A stretch of 61,563 bases of DNA from Geosiphon pyriformis (lineage: Eukaryota; Glomeromycota; Glomeromycetes; Archaeosporales; Geosiphonaceae), in assembly GCA_016748015.1 (NCBI GenBank), contig JAAOMT010000275.1, positions 385,124 through 446,686 on the forward strand, written 5' to 3'. This document shows positions 24,629 to 36,786 of the stretch, one piece after another. The stretch's first letter is position 1. Each line of letters starts with the position of its first letter. Position numbers and translations under genes: made by a program. The notes under the pieces were generated by a model. That model made no database searches. It was not told where the DNA came from and saw nothing but the letters and a program-made list of their open reading frames with translations.

Positions 24629-27256
24629 CTATTTTTTATATTTCGGCTTGAGGCTTTTGGCAATAGTTTGTAACTGAATATTAGATGTCCCCTCGTAGAT
24701 TGCCCCTGAAAATACATGAGAATTGTTCTGTTAGTAATCGAGAAATCGGTCAAGTAGTTATCAGGTGCTAGAGTTGATGAAACTCCCTTACCAATCTTAG
24801 CATCTCTGTAGAATTTTTCGACTAATGACCATAATATTCAATCATTCAACGTTTCAAAGGGATTAGTAAATCAACACTGAATTCTTGGTATAAAATATTA
24901 ATTGAGACAAAGAATACCTGGATAATCTCTCGTAAACCCTACGCCACCCATCCATTCAATTGCTTTAGAGGCCGTCTAATGTGAAAAACGGTTGTTTAAT
25001 TGTTCAAGTCAATTAAATTAAAACATTGAAAATTTAAAAACATTATTATCTCACCAGTTCGGCAACTTGTGATGAATACAGCTTTGCCATTGCAGCTTCT
25101 TTCACGAAATCTCTGCCTTCTTGTTTTAGCCGAGCAGCGTTATAGGTCAATAATCTGGCTGCCTCAATTTCAGTGGATACTAAAAATATTATTATGATGA
25201 AATCTCCTTCCAAAAGGAATCCAGTAACTTGTTTTCTTAAGTGACGATAACACATACTTACTTTGAGCATATTGATATTGCATGCCCTTATAAGGAATAT
25301 ATTAATTATATATCAAATTAGGGAGGATTAAAATATATCAATAAAACTATTCACTACCTGAAATTCGGCCACAAGAGTGCCGAATTGTTTTCTTTGAAAA
25401 GCATAGTTCAAAGCGTGATCAAATGCACCCTGAGCAAGACCAATCATTTGAGCAGCTATTCCGATGCGTCCTTCATTCAAAATTTCAATTGCATACTTAT
25501 ACCCTAGGCAATGAGATATTGATTTACTAACATGTCAAAGTGAATCTATTTTTATGTAGAAACAGCGACTTACCTTGACCAACTTTCCCAATTACGTTTT
25601 CTTCGGGGACCTAAAAATGTAAACCCTCCAATTAATTTGACTTCCAAATGAAGCTCAGTATATTTTCAAATTACCTTAATATTATCAAAATTCAAACTAC
25701 ACGTTGAAGAAGCTCTAATACCAAGCTAAATTATAAATAAACTTGGTGAGTATTCTTAAAAAAGTTGAAGATTGAAGGTGGTAGATTTTATAACCTTGCT
25801 TTCTTTCTTAGCAACTTGTACCCCCCACTCTTTTTCAACAACAAAGCAAGTAATACCCTTACGTCCCATAGAAGGATCTAACAGGAAAAATTCAAAAAAA
25901 ATTTTAGGCCTATGTTTTATAATAACAGCTCATTTACATTATAAAACTCATACCGATAGTTGCAAACACTAAAAAGATTTCAGCCTCGCCCGAGTTAGTA
26001 ATCCACATTTTAGAGCCATTGAGTAAATAGTCACTACTGCCGGTATTTTTTCTAGCCATCGTTTTAAGTGCAAACGCATCACTACCAGAACCAACTTCAG
26101 ACAGACAGAAAGCTCCGACCTTTCAAAAAAGATTTGTTATAATTAGTCGGGTAGAAAATAATCTAACTAACTTCCCCATTTACCGTATTGGAAGCAAGCT
26201 GAGGTAGATATTTTTTTTTGAGATGATCACTGGCATATTTACGGAATAGTGTGTTCACAAGGGTGTTCTGTCAATTAATATACATCGTTAGGTAATTGAA
26301 TCATTTGATAATAATTAATTTTATCAATCAATCCTCAACCTAAAGAGCCGCCAGAATTCAGCTGATTTTTAACACATATATACGAGTCAAGGAGATGTCA
26401 GATGAAACCTTTTCCAATCAAGTGGAATAAATTAGTTGAGGAAAAGATACATACATACATACATATACAAGCCTCGTAATAAATTAAAAATCAGCTGATT
26501 TCTGCAACTACCAAACTCTACCAACCTGGACATCACACATTACACTAATTGATGGATCGACTTTAGCAAGTTCTGCAGAAAGCGACGAATAAACGTTTTA
26601 AGGAAAATATTGGGAGCCCTGAATCAAACATAATATTCATATTGATGGAAAAAATGACACCACTTTGAGTAAAGACTATCTCTTACCTTCCACTACTAGA
26701 ATAGCCGCCACGAAAGAGCTATGGGCTCCACCATATTCAGATTCAGTCTCAATTCCCATAAACTAAAAAATAACGAGAATATCAATTAATCGATACAAGA
26801 TTTTTATTTCTACAACGTTTGGTACGTACTCCTTGCTCAAACATCCCATCAATAATTTCTTTATCTAATTTCTCTTCTTCGTCCATTTTTCGAACTTTTG
26901 GAAGAATTTTGTTTTGCGCGAAACGAGCCACTTGAAAAGTAGAAAAAGTTCTTCATATTATTCCGATTTCTGCTTTTGAAAGAAAAAAGGCTAAACTTTA
27001 TTCTACCAGCTTCACGTAAAAGCTCCTCCTCCTCAGTAAAAGTATTCAGTGAGGCGAAAGTAGATACATTGCGAACTAGTGGGGTTTCAGAGAAGAGCCT
27101 AATCAAAAAAGAGTTAGCTATTTTAAAAATAGGTTTGGATAAAACATATTTCAATTCCTTTATAAGTTAATGATACCAAGGCTTTCCAACAGCAGCCAGC
27201 CCTGAACGACGGACCAAGGTAGGAAAAGTTTTTCTTAAGCAAAGAGTGAAAGACAT
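24629..27256 (-). CDS. ACADSB: Short/branched-chain acyl-CoA dehydrogenase, mitochondrial
   Basis: Sixteen GT-AG exons on the minus strand, all in phase: 27256-27177, 27098-27007, 26930-26830, 26762-26687, 26572-26526, 26267-26184, 26119-25954, 25877-25795, 25725-25675, 25610-25574, 25503-25358, 25286-25262, 25179-25055, 24975-24918, 24821-24792, 24705-24629. The product is 425 residues, the family's usual length. The start [17 protein letters not shown] is Arg/Lys-rich and lacks acids, as in a mitochondrial presequence. [11 protein letters not shown] (from 164) and [10 protein letters not shown] are the flavin/substrate signatures. [20 protein letters not shown] and IYEGTSNIQ close the domain; the Glu of YEG (405) is the expected catalytic base. 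The enzyme oxidises 2-methylbutyryl-CoA and similar acyl-CoAs in isoleucine catabolism, passing electrons to ETF. Resemblance to animal ACADSB is close throughout. The gene is intact between two decayed repeat blocks. Confidence 0.93.
26352..26504. mobile_element. Small inverted-repeat element (MITE-like) in an intron
   Basis: A 153-bp segment in intron 5 of the acyl-CoA dehydrogenase gene has ends that are inverted copies of each other: CAGAATTCAGCTGATTTTTAA on the left and its near-perfect complement on the right, extending to a CTCGTA match further in. A TACA microsatellite lies inside. This intron is longer than its neighbours. No clear target-site duplication is visible, so transposon origin is likely but unproven. 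Confidence 0.5.
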
Positions 27257-27626
27257 TGTAACGAATTTTGGGAGGATATTAAAAATAGTCCAAACATTTA
27301 AAATTATTGACTGATCATACCAGTTCAAAATCAGGTTTTTAATCGATTCCTAAAACAATGAAAGAAGTGCAATTTTCATTTAATATGTTTAAATGTTTAA
27401 TTAGTACACTGTAAAAAATTATTATTTTTGTAAATTTAATATATGTTCTTTTTTATGCTTTAACTATTCTAGTTAATATGTTACTTTTAATTCTAATATT
27501 AAAAATAATAAATATACAATATAATTTTATATATTAATTTATACATATTATTTATTTAACAAAAATAATTTGTTAAAAACCAAACAAAAAATTTAAATTT
27601 AATTCAGTATTTTTTATTATTATTAT

Positions 27627-27760
27627 TTTTACGAGTGAGGCCCAAACTAAGTGATCTAGCTAGGCGCAAATCATGCATTTTCTACACGTGACCAGCCACT
27701 CAGGCCAATCAGAGCAACACTATGAATCTATCTTAACAGAAACCACACAATCAGTACCAG
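27627..27760 (-). mobile_element. LINE 3' end relic
   Basis: Reading on the minus strand, TGGCTGGTCACGTGTAGAAA and the following bases match the 3' end of the plus-strand LINE at 41460-41500, and the copy ends in AAT units. It is well preserved compared with the AT-rich DNA beyond it, so it may mark a younger insertion. Confidence 0.65.
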
Positions 27761-30430
27761 AAAAAAAGCTGCGAAGCTTACGAGAACCAATTCAGTAAAT
27801 TATCTAATTTTTACAATTTTAGTTTTAAAATTTTAAATAATTAAAAATAGTATTTTATAATTATAGAATTGCAATTTAAAGCAAATATTAAAATAAAATA
27901 ATAATTTAATTATAATTAATTATAATATATATTATTTTTAAGTAAATTTATATTTTTATAAATTTTATTATAATTAAACATTTAAGTAATTGGTTGTACA
28001 TAATTTGTATACAATTTATATTTAACATATAAAAATTATATTATGCAGAAAAAATTAAAAATTATATTATATTATTAGCAGAAAATTTTAAACATAATTA
28101 ATTTTGATTTAATTTTAAATAATTAAAATAAAAGCTAATTTTAAATTAAAAAAATAATTAGAATAAAAAAAACTTAAAATATAATTTAATTATTTAAATA
28201 CAACAAAATATACTATATTTTAAATATTTTTTATATATAGTTAATTAATTAAATTATGTTAAAATTAAATTATATTAAACATTTTTTAATTTGTAAAAAT
28301 TTATTAATATACATATATATAACCTAAAATGTATTAATTTAATTATAAAATTTTAGCCAAATTAATTACAATTAAAATTAAGTTCTAGATTTTTTTAAAA
28401 AAAATATTTTTTAATTTTATATTAAATAAATTAATATAAGCAATTTAACAAAACTTTTATTAAAATTAAAAAAACTTCTTTGTAAACAAAATCAAATATT
28501 TTAAATTTTAGTATTTATAATATTAATAGTTAGAAAATTTTTATTCTTGAAAACTAAACTAATTAATTATATAGTAATTTTATTTATATTAAATTTAATA
28601 TTAAAAATTTAAATCTTTCAAAATATTATTATTTTAACAAAAAAACAAAAAACCAATAAATTTAATGATAAATTTAACTAATAATATTAATTTAACTAAC
28701 TTAAATTCCAAAAAAGCCAATTTAAAGTCAATTATAAAATTAATAATAATAATAATAACAAGTAAAAAAAACCAAAGAAACAACAGTTTTAATATTAAAA
28801 TTTAATAAAGCAAAATTCAAAAATTTTAAAGCCAATAACAAATTTAAGTAAAGATTTTTTTATAAAAAATAAAAATATCTTGTAATTAAAAATTAAATAA
28901 TTTAAATTTTAATACTTAAAATAACATTAACATTTAGAAAAATTTTACCAAATTTAATTCTTTTTAAAATACTAATTTTAATAATAATAATATTTAAATT
29001 AGTTTAAAAATCAAAGATAATAACATATTTAATTATTAAAAAAAAATCAAAAAAATCAAAATATAATTACAAATTTAAAAAACCAATTTATTAATTTTAA
29101 ATATATTATAATCAAAAAAAGTTTATTAAATATATTATAAAAAGCAATTATTATGTTTTAATTAAAAAAATTATTATCTTTTATTATCAAAATTAATCAA
29201 TAAAAACAATTTTAATAGCTTCAATATTTTAAAATACATAATAATATATTTTTATTAACTAATAAATTTTAAATTAATTTTAAAAATCTTATTAAAAATA
29301 TATTATACAAAGTAATAATAGCAAAAATAAAAATAAAAACAAATATTACAAAAAATTTTACAATTTTAAAAGTTAAAAAAAAGTAAATTAACAAACTTAA
29401 TATATATAACAATATTTAAAAAAATTTAAAATGTAAACTTTACATAAAACAACTTAATATTATTTTTAAAAACTGATTTTATATTAATAAAAGTTTATAT
29501 AAATTAAAAACAGTTTTAATATAAACCAACTTAATTTTAAAAAAATATTAAATATTAAAATAAAAGCTATTTACTTAAAAAATAAATAATTGTTTTTTAA
29601 GTATTATTAAAAGTAATATTATTAAAAAACAAAAAAAAATAGCTTTAGTTTTTATTTGGTTTATTTAATTTTTAAAAATAAGCAACTTAATATATTAATT
29701 AAAAAAAATTATATATAAAACATAATTTGTTTTGTTTTAAAATTGGCAAAAATTATTAAAAATAATATATTAAACAATACAACCAAAACTAATCTAAACT
29801 AAATATATTAATTTAATTTTATTGTTATTATTTAAAATAATTTTATTTATTTATAATTACAATAAAATTAAGTATTATAATTGGTATAAATAATATAAAA
29901 TTAACAAAAAACCAAAAAAACCAATTTTTTTTTATAAAAAGTTAAAAAGTTGTTTTTTAACAGTTTTAATTTTTTAATTATTTAAATAACAGTAAAAAAA
30001 AACATGAAAAAAAATAATTTAATTATTAGCTTTTATTAAATATTTTAAAATATTAAAAATAATTATTATTATATTAAAACTGTTTTAAATAAATTTTTTA
30101 AAAAAACTTTTAAAAATAAAGTTTTTAATTAAAAAACAAAATAATGTTTTAAAATAACAAAAAACTGGTTTTTAACTATTTTATTTTAAAAAATATTTTT
30201 ATAAAGTATTATTAAATAATTTTGCATGAGTTATACTTAATATTGAAGTTTATATAATTTATAGTCTTAGGAAGTAGTTGGATTACACTCATTAAACACT
30301 TAAAAAAAAAAAATTTAAAAATTATAAATATTTTATTAATAAAAATATCACTAATTGTTTTAAAAAATAAAAATATTGCAATTTTTTATTCTTTGTTTTA
30401 GTTATAATTATAAAAAAGATAAAAAAAAAT
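27761..30430 (-). mobile_element. Decayed LINE-derived sequence
   Basis: Nearly pure A/T. Blocks at about 29450-29680 match the ORF1 region of the copy at 21830-21960, and the ORF1 5'-region signature (TTTTTATTCTTTGTTTTAG) sits near 30390-30405, in minus-strand order. No functional gene remains. The (ATA)n-rich stretches in between carry no other feature. Confidence 0.5.
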
Positions 30431-30589
30431 TTTAATATTAATAATTAATATTAATAATTAATATTAATAAATAATATAATAAAATATAATAATAATAAAA
30501 TTTGTTTTAATTTTATAAAATTAGTTAGTTTTTAAAATAATCAATATTATTATATTATTAAAAAACTTTTTTTCTATAAATTTAATATA

Positions 30590-33500
30590 TAATTTAATTA
30601 TTATTTAATATTATAAATTAAGCTAAATAACTTAAATTAAATATAATTTATATATTTTTTTATATGTAACTAAATACAAATTTAATTAAATTATATTATA
30701 TTAAATTTATAGAAAAAAACTTAATTTAAAATATATTATTGTTATAATAATAATATTTATTTATTTAGTAATTTTATTTAACTTAATATTATTTGATTAA
30801 TATTATTAAAAAACCAATGATTAAGTATAAGTATTATTATTCAAAATATTATTAAAATCATTTATATAGCCAGTATTATCAATAGAATTTTAGCCATTAA
30901 TTAACATAAAATTACTCTTATAATTTTTATTATTAATTAGTATATATTATTATTATTTTAATTATTACTTATTATTTAATCAAATTATCAAATATTATTA
31001 TCTAATTAATAATCTAATTTATATAATATACAAAATTCTATAACATTTAAAAATCTGCCAAAATTTGCAAAAATTCATAAAATATCTTAATAGTTTACTA
31101 AAATTATTTATAGTTTATAGAAATAACTTATAGTTTATCAAAATATATCTTTAGTTTGTCAAAATTATAGCAAAAAAAAAGTTTAAGTTTATAGATTAGT
31201 ACTACAACAAATTGTATAAAAAAAAAGCTTTTTTTTTCGAGAAAATATTTCTAAATTAAAATCAATTATCTTTTATATATCTTTACAAAAAGTAATAAAC
31301 ATAAAATATTTCAAAAAATCCAAATTTTTTAACTATTTACACTTAAAATTTTCTAAAATTCAACTAAAATTTTAAAATTGATTAGTTACCAATTTTAGTA
31401 ATTTATTAATGATTCTAAGCTTAAACAGAAAATAATTATCTTAAACAAATTTTTTTTTTACAATTTTTTTATTTTTTATTTTTTTATTATTATAATTATT
31501 AAAGTAATCTATAGACAAGATTTCTGTAGAAAAGTTAACTTTTATAGCAAAGTAACTACATAATTTTAGTAAGCTTTTTGATAAGTATTTTTTGAAAAAA
31601 AATTAACTTTTATTGCAAAGTAACTATATAAGTAACTGGTATAGAATTAGTCATTCTACTTATAAGCTCAACAACTTAAATTATAAAAAATAATTTGAAG
31701 ATAAATTCAGTTATTAGAGATTTACTAGCTTCTAATAATTAAAAATTAACAACAAAACAACTACAATAATATTCAAAAAAAAAGACCAAATACTTTTAGT
31801 AATACCAATTTTAATTTTAATTTTAATTTTAATTAGTTTTTTGCTAATTTTATTTAAAAATTTATTAAAAATAAATATTTTACTTTAAACTAAAATAATT
31901 ATATTTTTTAATTTATCATATAAAACAAAAAATGTTTAATAAATAATAACCAAAATAATTAATAAAACTAATTAATTTAACAACAAATTTAATCAAATCA
32001 ATTAAACTTAAAATTTAAGATTTTAAAAAATTTAACTTAAATTTAATTATAAAATTAACAACAAAAACAGACAAAAATACAATAATAATAAAAATTTAAA
32101 AAACAAAAACATTAACATAGGACTTTATATTAATAAATAATAAAACAAAAAATTCAGAACTAATAACAACTTAAAAAAATCTAAAAAAAATAATAATAAT
32201 ATCTTATAATCTAAAAACAAATAATTTAAATTTTAATATTTATAGCAATATTAAATTTTAAAAGTTTTTTATTAAATATAATATTTATTTAAAATACTAG
32301 TTTTTATAATAACTAAATTTATAGTTTTTAAAGACTTAAAAATTACAACAACAAAATATTAATAACAATAAAAAATAAAAAAATAAAAATATGTATAGCT
32401 ATTATTATCAAAAATTTTTATGGTTTTTAATACAAAAATTACAACAATATACTATGAAAATTATTATTAAAATTATGTATAAAAGACTTATATCATTATG
32501 TTTAATTAATAAAATTAGCCAGCAAATAAAAAATAAAAAATTAATAATCAGCTCAATAATAACAAAAAAATATAATACAATTTAATTATTTAACTAAATT
32601 AAATACAAAAATTTTTTGGCAAATTAAAAAATACCAATAAAAATTAAAAATTAATATATGTAATTTAATAATATTAGATTTTATTATATTTAAGATTTTT
32701 ATAAGCTTTTATTTATGTAATTTAAAATTTCAGATTTGTAATTATTATTCAGAAATAATTACCAAAAAATATAATTAATTAATCTATGTTTGATTATATT
32801 AATTATAATTATAATTAATATTAATAATATGTAATTATAATTTTAAATTTGGTAATTTAAATCTAATTATTTAAATCTAATTATTTAAATTACTAGTTTT
32901 TAGTAAAATAATATGTTAAGTAAGTTTATAACTAAATTTATTAATATACCTAAAATAGTTTTAATATAATAGATTTTATGTAATTTAAATATATATACAA
33001 TTTTTTTGTAAACTAAAAAAATATTAATTTTATACTAAACCAATTTTTTTTTATAATTTTATAATAAGCAATTAGTTATTTTTATATATACATATATATT
33101 TTAAAAGACTAAATACTTTTTATTAACATTTAAAATATATTATATATTTATTATTAGCTTTTTAAATTTTTTATTATTTTTTAATTTTTAAATGTATATT
33201 ATCAATATTTTATGTTATGTTTTATTTTATCAAATAAGTTATTAATTTATAATCTGATTTTGTCTTTGTTATAATATTGATTAAGTAATAAAAAGTATTA
33301 TATTATTAAAAATTTGGTCTTAATAATAGTGTTTTAATTAATTAAATATTTTAGTTATATTTTTTTTATGAATTTTTTTATAATTTTTTTATTTTTATTT
33401 TCAAAATAAATTTTTAAACACCACATATTTTCGACAATTACTTGAAAAAATTCTGGTTTACTTTGGTTAAATAGTTTGTTTTTTAGGTTTAATTTGCTTT

Positions 33501-34670
33501 TTGTAATTTAAATATGTATTTAATTTTTTTTTATAAAACTTATATTAAGACTGGTTTTTATCTAAAAATAAATAATAATAATAATTTTTTTTTTACTTTA
33601 AAAATTTATTTAACACCTTTTTACTTTTCTAAATATTAAAATAATTCATATAACAATATATATATTATAATTAATAGTTCTATATATATGGTCGTATATA
33701 TTGTTAAAAAAATATATTATCATTGTTAAAAAAGTTCTCAAATCTATGTTTTTTTTCTAGTAATATTACTAACTTAAAAAATCAAATTATTAATTTCAAA
33801 GACAATATAATTAAAAAAAAATTAACTAATTTAATATTAAATATGTCTTTTAAAATAATAATTTTTTTGATTAAACAGAAAAAAAATTTTAATATTATTT
33901 TTTTTAATTAGTACAAATTAATAAAAAAAAACAATAATAGTAAAAAAAAGTTTTAAAATAAACAATAATAAATTTTAATTTAACTAAAGTAATAATACCA
34001 AAAACATCAAAACCATTTTTAATATTATTAAAAAATATATTAAAAAAAACATTACAAAGTACAAAAAAAAACAGAAAAAAAAACCAAAAGTTATTATAAA
34101 AAACTTTACAATTTTAAATATGATCAAAAAAAATTACCAATAATAATTTTGGTAATAGCAACTAAAAAAACATTAAAAACAAAAGTTATACAAAACAATT
34201 TAATATTGTCTTTTGAAAAAAATTTAAGTTTAATAAAATAAAACAATAAATAAAACAAAAAATTAATTAAAACCAATTTAAACACTAAGTATTAAAATAA
34301 AAACTATTTATTTAGAAAATTTTTAACAATTAAAAATTGTTTTTCAAATATTATTAAAAATAATACCAAAAAACAAAGAAAAAAAAGTTGGTTTAATTTC
34401 TATTTAATTAATTTAATTTTTAAGATTAAATAATTTAATAGACTGTTTTGCTTTTAAAATTAATAATAATCTATTATAAAAACCATATTTGGTAATACAA
34501 TCTATAATTAATCTTAGTTTATCTTAAAAAATATGTTGTTAATATTAATGTTTATATTAAAAAGAAAACTAATTACTATTAAAGAAATTTTATCCAAAAT
34601 TTTATTTAAAAATACAAAAAAATTTAATATAACAATAACAAATATAAATAATTGTTGTTTAGAAGTCTAA
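30590..34670 (-). mobile_element. Decayed LINE-derived sequence, at least one copy
   Basis: A LINE 3' tail in minus orientation is traceable at about 30590-30720 (TATATGTAACTAAATA). ORF1 blocks are traceable at about 34000-34670, where the order matches 21780-22230 and 44090-44370. The middle is too AT-rich to place by eye, though a stretch near 31500-31630 holds two similar copies of AAAGTAACTA-type sequence. Small open frames here are chance products. Confidence 0.5.
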
Positions 34671-34969
34671 TAAATCAAATTAAACTGAATTTTAAATACT
34701 GTTTGAGTCTGGTTTAAAGTTTATAAACTTGTTTAAACTCAATAATCAATTAAAAAGATATATAAAATTATGTATATATAACAATTTTTTTAAAATTTAA
34801 TAATTTAAATAGTCTAAATATTAAAAACTTTTTTCTCTCCTTCGTCTAAAATTCCCAAAAAAGAGTCAGAAAGTTTTTTGAAAAAGAAGTTATTTTCACA
34901 ATTCAGTATGATAAATCTAAATCTTTTATTCTTGACTACGAGGCCACTGTTGGCTGTAGTATTGCTGTT

Positions 34970-36775
34970 ATGAAAAAGACTGCTAAAGTTTCTGGCTCTA
35001 ATAATAGCTTCAAATCTGTTCTTCCAAGAAAGAAGAGAAGAAGTGGTGCTCTAAAAGATAGTTCTGGTAATAAGGTTGTTGGTACTAAGGTTCAGAATAG
35101 TTGTTCATGGGGTTCAGAAACCGGCAATACCACTGAGTCCGATAGTATTGATATAAAGGAAGAATGTCTGGTGGAAAAAACTAGCTTCAGGCAAGAAAGC
35201 GGGGAAGAGTCTGGTGGTATTAATACTGATATGACACCTAAGGGTCCCAAAAGAATTGTTACCAAGCATACTCTTGGGAAGCCTCTTGGCACTATTGACT
35301 TCAGCATGGAAAATGATGATGATGATAATATTTTGGATGAGTCACTCTCTCTCTCTTCCTCTCTCTCTCTTCCTCTCTCTCTCTTAAACATATGGTACAG
35401 GTCTCAGTCAGGAAATTTTTTGCTCTAGATATTGATCTTGAAGTAGTTGCTGACAAGTTATCTCAAGAGAAACTAGCTTATGTCAGAAAAATTTTTTCTG
35501 GTGTGAATGGTTTTGGGGGAGTCTCTACCCTCTCAAAATTTGGTGGTATTATTTGGGCGTTTTTCACTTCTGAAAAGGTGATAATGGTGGCGGCAAAAAT
35601 GGCAAATGATCATGGTGTTGTGGTAAACACCAATCTCAAGCGCCCTGGCGACAATCATACAAATCAGGCCATTGTGTTGAAGGAAATTCTGGTGGGAACT
35701 TCTGTGGAGGCTGTGCATGCTGCAGTGTCTGAATTTGAGAAAATTAAGACGATCAAAATGCAGTTGGTGGGTTTGTGGTAGAAAATGATCATTGAATTAG
35801 AAGATCAAACACAGGCTGATTTATTGACTTCTAAGTGGTCCATTCTCATTGGGAAAGATGTGGTTTGTGTGGCCAGGGCTGATATTGACAAACAATCATG
35901 AGATGCCAAGGATAGTTTTAGGGCTTTGCTACATACTCTCCCCATGGAAACCACAGCTCATGATTTGTGAGACTTTATTGGTTTTATTGGTGAGAAAACT
36001 TGCTTCATTGATCGCAATTCCTCAAATTATTCTTGTGCCCATTGCACCTCTATGTGTTTTGGTTCTGAATTGGATCTGGTTAATGCAATGGCAGTGACTC
36101 TGGTTATAAAGGGTGTTGGTCTCTGCTGGTCTCGTCTTTCTTTGGCATTGTGTGTGGTTTGCAAGAATTTTAGTCATACGTCTCTTAGTTGTAGGTTTGT
36201 CAAGGATGTTACAGTTCTGAATGGCAGAAGGACTGCCCTTTTGGCGTAGGACCAGCTCAGGCTGGCGAAGATTTACACAAAGAAATCTGCTCCCATCTCC
36301 TGTCCCCTGACATTTGGTAATAAAACTTGGGCGTCAGTTGTTAGTGCTTTTTTCACTCCCTCCCCCCTCTAGTAGCAAGTCACAATTTGGTTTCATTATT
36401 AATGGTGAACCTTTCCCTTCTGTTGTAGATAAATTGGAAGAACGTCTAGTCAGTATTGAAAGCAGTCTCATCAGTCTCACAGGACAAATTGGTAAGTTGG
36501 CTAAGAGGTTGGATTTACTTGTGCCAGTAGTTTCCCAGCCTAGCCCTGAATGTTAGCTGCTGGTGACCCCCTTATCACAGAATCCGGAGGGTGATATAGT
36601 GATGGAAGTGGCTTCGGGTAAGACCACTAGTGATAAAACTGCTGCAATTGTGGACTCATCGGTGTCCCCCCAAGTTACCAGGTTAGAAAATATGTTGGAA
36701 GGACTCTCCAAATCTGTGTTAAGCTTGTCTGCTTATTTTGAAAGTTTGGTTTTGGCTGGTGGTGCAAACTCTTGA
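34970..36775 (+). pseudogene. LINE ORF1 protein, broken
   Basis: Starts at an ATG with a basic, Ser-rich N-terminus. The frame shifts within a CT repeat at 35343-35386, continues from 35392 through an RRM-like domain (about 35650-35850), and reaches a zinc knuckle CVVCKNFSHTSLSC near 36150-36195, spacing CX2CX4HX4C. This is the only ORF1 copy here with the knuckle His intact. In-frame stops occur at 35779-35781 (after VGLW) and 35898-35900 (TGA, Trp or Arg expected). A later segment (36314-36775) resembles the coiled C-terminal part of the ORF1-only elements. Role by family: RNA binding and chaperone activity during transposition. Confidence 0.7.
35343..35386 (+). repeat. (CT)n repeat inside LINE ORF1
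   Basis: CTCTCT units interrupted by CC lie in ORF1 after an acidic Asp run. The reading frame before and after the repeat differs, so length change in this repeat probably caused the ORF1 frameshift. Confidence 0.75.
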
Positions 36776-36786
36776 CTCTCTTCTTA

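Noticed and set aside
35092-35391. Minus-strand Arg/Glu-rich protein
   Set aside because: It is the antisense of LINE ORF1 and its CT repeat.
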